Of a stretch of 10,221 bases of DNA, positions 8,619 through 10,221 are shown one piece after another. The DNA is from Zoogloea sp041904905. GTDB taxonomy: Bacteria > Pseudomonadota > Gammaproteobacteria > Burkholderiales > Rhodocyclaceae. The notes under the pieces were generated by a model. That model ran no database searches. It was given only the letters and a program-made list of their open reading frames with translations, and had not been told where the DNA came from. The stretch is taken from assembly GCF_041904905.1 (NCBI RefSeq), contig NZ_JAYRMI010000105.1:1-10221 (forward strand), given 5' to 3'. Position 1 is the first letter of the stretch, and every line of letters begins with the position of its first letter. The position numbers were made by a program, and so were the translations under genes.

Positions 8619-10221
8619 ATGGCCGACATCCTGGGCTCCATCAGTTCCACCGCCACACTCGCCATCAACGGTCAAGGAGACACCGGCTCCATCGAAACCG
8701 CGGGGGATCAAGACTGGTGGAAGATCAGCCTGACAGCCGGAACGAACTACACCTTCCGGCTTGAAAGGGCCAGCCAGGGAGGCATACCCGATCCCCTGCT
8801 GCGGCTGCTCGATGCCAGCGGCCGCGAGCTCGGCTGGAACGACGACTACGGCGGCACCCTCAACTCGACCCTGAGCTTCACCGCCACCCAGTCCGGCGAC
8901 TATTTCCTTTCGGCCCAGGGCTATGGCTCCTCCACCGGCAACTACGTGATCTCGGCCATCCCCACCTCATCCCTGGCCACCCTCGCCATCGCTGCCACCA
9001 GCGCCAGCAAGGCCGAAGGCGACACCGGCTCCACCCCCTTCACCTTCACCGTCACCCGTAGCGGAAACCTCACGGTCACCTCCACCGTGAACTGGGTCGT
9101 CGGCAACGGCACCACCACCACGGCCGACTTCGCCGGCGGCATGCTCCCCACCGGCTCGGTGAGCTTCGCGGCCGGCGAAACCAGCAAGGTCATCACCGTC
9201 AACGTGGCCGGCGACACCCTCATCGAGGCCAACGAGACCTTCAACGTCAACCTGTTCAGCCCCACCGGCGCCACCCTCGGCACCGCCAGCGCCACCGGCA
9301 CCATCCTCAACGACGACGCCCTGCCCACCTTCGCCATCGCCGCCACCAGCGCCAGCAAGGCCGAAGGTGACAGCGGCTCCACCCCCTTCACCTTCACCGT
9401 CACCCGCAGCGGAAGCCTCACGGCGACTTCCAGGGTAAGCTGGAGCATCCTCTCTAGCACCGCCGCAGGCCTCGACACCGCTGATTTCTCCGGCCCAACC
9501 TACGGCGTTCTCGACTTCGCGGCAGGCGAAACCAGCAAGACCATCACCGTCAACGTGGCCGGCGACACCCTCGTCGAGGCCGACGAAACCTTTCGCGTCA
9601 CCCTGATCGCCTCCAACGGCGCCACCGTTGGCATCGCCAGCGCCACCGGCACCATCCTTAACGACGACCCCCTCCCCACCCTCGCCATCGCCGCCACCAG
9701 CGCCAGCAAGGCCGAAGGCAACACCGGCTCCACCCCCTTCACCTTCACCGTCACCCGCAGCGGCGACACCGCCGGCGTATCCACGGTGGCCTGGAGCGTC
9801 GTCGAAGGCACGGCCACCCTCAACGCCGCCGACTTCTCCGGCCCAACCTCCGGCATCCTCAGCTTCGCGGCCGGCGAAACCAGCAAGGTCATCACCGTCA
9901 ACGTGGCCAGTGACGCCCTTATCGAAGCCAACGAGACTTTCAACGTCGTCCTGTCCAGCGTCACCGGCGCCACCCTCGGCACCGCCAGCGCCACCGGCAC
10001 CATCCTCAACGACGACACGCTCCCCACCCTCGCCATCGCCGCCACCAGCGCCAGCAAGGCCGAAGGCAACAGCGACACCACGCCCTTCACCTTCACCGTC
10101 ACCCGCAGCGGCGACACCGCCGGCGTATCCACGGTGGCCTGGAGCGTCGTCGAAGGCACGGCCACCCTCAACGCCGCCGACTTCTCCGGCCCAACCTCCG
10201 GCACCCTCAGCTTCGCAGCAG
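8619..10221 (+). CDS. Large PPC plus Calx-beta repeat surface/secreted protein, N-terminal part (3' end outside window)
   Basis: The frame is open from ATG 8619 to the window end (534 codons) with GGAAGAG at 8606-8612 as ribosome binding site. There is no Sec signal: the protein starts MADILGSISSTATL. Residues about 20-115 resemble a bacterial pre-peptidase C-terminal (PPC) beta domain (GDQDWWKISLTAGTNYTFRL, LLDASGRELGWNDD, SGDYFLSAQGYG). From residue 121 follow Calx-beta repeats of 116-117 residues starting at 121, 237, 354 and 470, the last cut by the window edge. Each full unit holds SASKAEG, TPFTFTVTRSG, FAAGETSK, an E(A)xETF calcium-binding motif and ends GTILNDD. Proteins of this build are often calcium-stabilised adhesins or exoproteins exported by type I secretion through a C-terminal RTX signal. 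That signal and any enzyme domain would lie beyond the window, so the final function is open. Confidence 0.88.
   Translation, partial: MADILGSISSTATLAINGQGDTGSIETAGDQDWWKISLTAGTNYTFRLERASQGGIPDPLLRLLDASGRELGWNDDYGGTLNSTLSFTATQSGDYFLSAQGYGSSTGNYVISAIPTSSLATLAIAATSASKAEGDTGSTPFTFTVTRSGNLTVTSTVNWVVGNGTTTTADFAGGMLPTGSVSFAAGETSKVITVNVAGDTLIEANETFNVNLFSPTGATLGTASATGTILNDDALPTFAIAATSASKAEGDSGSTPFTFTVTRSGSLTATSRVSWSILSSTAAGLDTADFSGPTYGVLDFAAGETSKTITVNVAGDTLVEADETFRVTLIASNGATVGIASATGTILNDDPLPTLAIAATSASKAEGNTGSTPFTFTVTRSGDTAGVSTVAWSVVEGTATLNAADFSGPTSGILSFAAGETSKVITVNVASDALIEANETFNVVLSSVTGATLGTASATGTILNDDTLPTLAIAATSASKAEGNSDTTPFTFTVTRSGDTAGVSTVAWSVVEGTATLNAADFSGPTSGTLSFAA
8979..10221 (+). repeat. Tandem Calx-beta coding repeats, period 348-351 bp
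   Basis: Four units begin at 8979, 9327, 9678 and 10026, giving periods of 348, 351 and 348 bp. A conserved core GCCACCAGCGCCAGCAAGGC occurs in every unit (8994, 9342, 9693 and 10041). Units 3 and 4 are the most alike: bases 9735-9855 and 10083-10203 are identical over 121 bp by direct reading. Units 1 and 2 diverge mainly in the middle of the unit. The pattern points to recent duplication or gene conversion. The array may continue past the window. Confidence 0.93.

Noticed and set aside
8570..8764. Small + strand open frame of 64 codons
   Set aside because: It overlaps the start of the PPC/Calx-beta gene in another frame, has no ribosome binding site, and its product shows no recognisable features.
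8942..10204. Two minus-strand open frames (8942-9478 and 9500-10204) that look internally repetitive and valine-rich
   Set aside because: The repetition only mirrors the Calx-beta coding repeats on the + strand. The frames have no start context or family match.
8979..10221. Regular repeats as a possible CRISPR array
   Set aside because: The period is about 350 bp and the repeats encode a continuous Calx-beta protein; there are no short repeats separated by unique spacers.

Overview
The window is a very GC-rich stretch (strong G/C preference at third codon positions) in which every supported gene lies on the + strand. The aromatic meta-cleavage genes, the Liv-type transporters and the codon use suggest a beta-proteobacterium, possibly of the Azoarcus/Thauera/Aromatoleum (Rhodocyclales) type. 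That placement is an inference, because no ribosomal RNA or other marker gene is present.

Region 1 (1-6658) reads as one operon for uptake and breakdown of an aromatic acid. It opens with the 3' end of a 4-hydroxy-2-oxovalerate aldolase. A branched-chain amino acid/aromatic acid type ABC importer follows, with LivH permease, LivM permease and LivG ATPase fused into one 952-residue polypeptide and a separate LivF ATPase overlapping it by one base. Next come a hemerythrin-like di-iron protein, a Bcr/CflA-type MFS exporter and an MhpC-type C-C bond hydrolase with an intact Ser-Asp-His triad. MhpC (ring-fission product to 2-hydroxypentadienoate plus succinate) and the aldolase (4-hydroxy-2-oxovalerate to pyruvate plus acetaldehyde) act at different steps of the 3-(2,3-dihydroxyphenyl)propionate (mhp) pathway. 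The ring-cleavage dioxygenase, hydratase, acetaldehyde dehydrogenase and the periplasmic binding protein of the importer are not in the window and would be expected upstream. Gaps inside the operon are short (overlap, 21, 13 and 39 nt) except for 101 nt after the aldolase.

Region 2 (6659-8336) holds a 100-nt gap with a possible promoter, then a Sec-exported protein made almost wholly of 42-residue kinesin-light-chain-like TPR repeats.

Region 3 (8337-8618) is a non-coding stretch of 282 nt with several small inverted repeats. It probably separates two transcription units.

Region 4 (8619 to the end) is the 5' part of a large repetitive surface or secreted protein. It has an N-terminal PPC-like beta domain followed by tandem Calx-beta repeats of about 116 residues. 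There is no Sec signal, which suggests type I secretion. The gene runs off the window.

The most unusual items are the three-domain LivH-LivM-LivG fusion, the hemerythrin-like protein between transporter genes of a meta-cleavage operon, the gap-free TPR array and the recently homogenised Calx-beta repeats.
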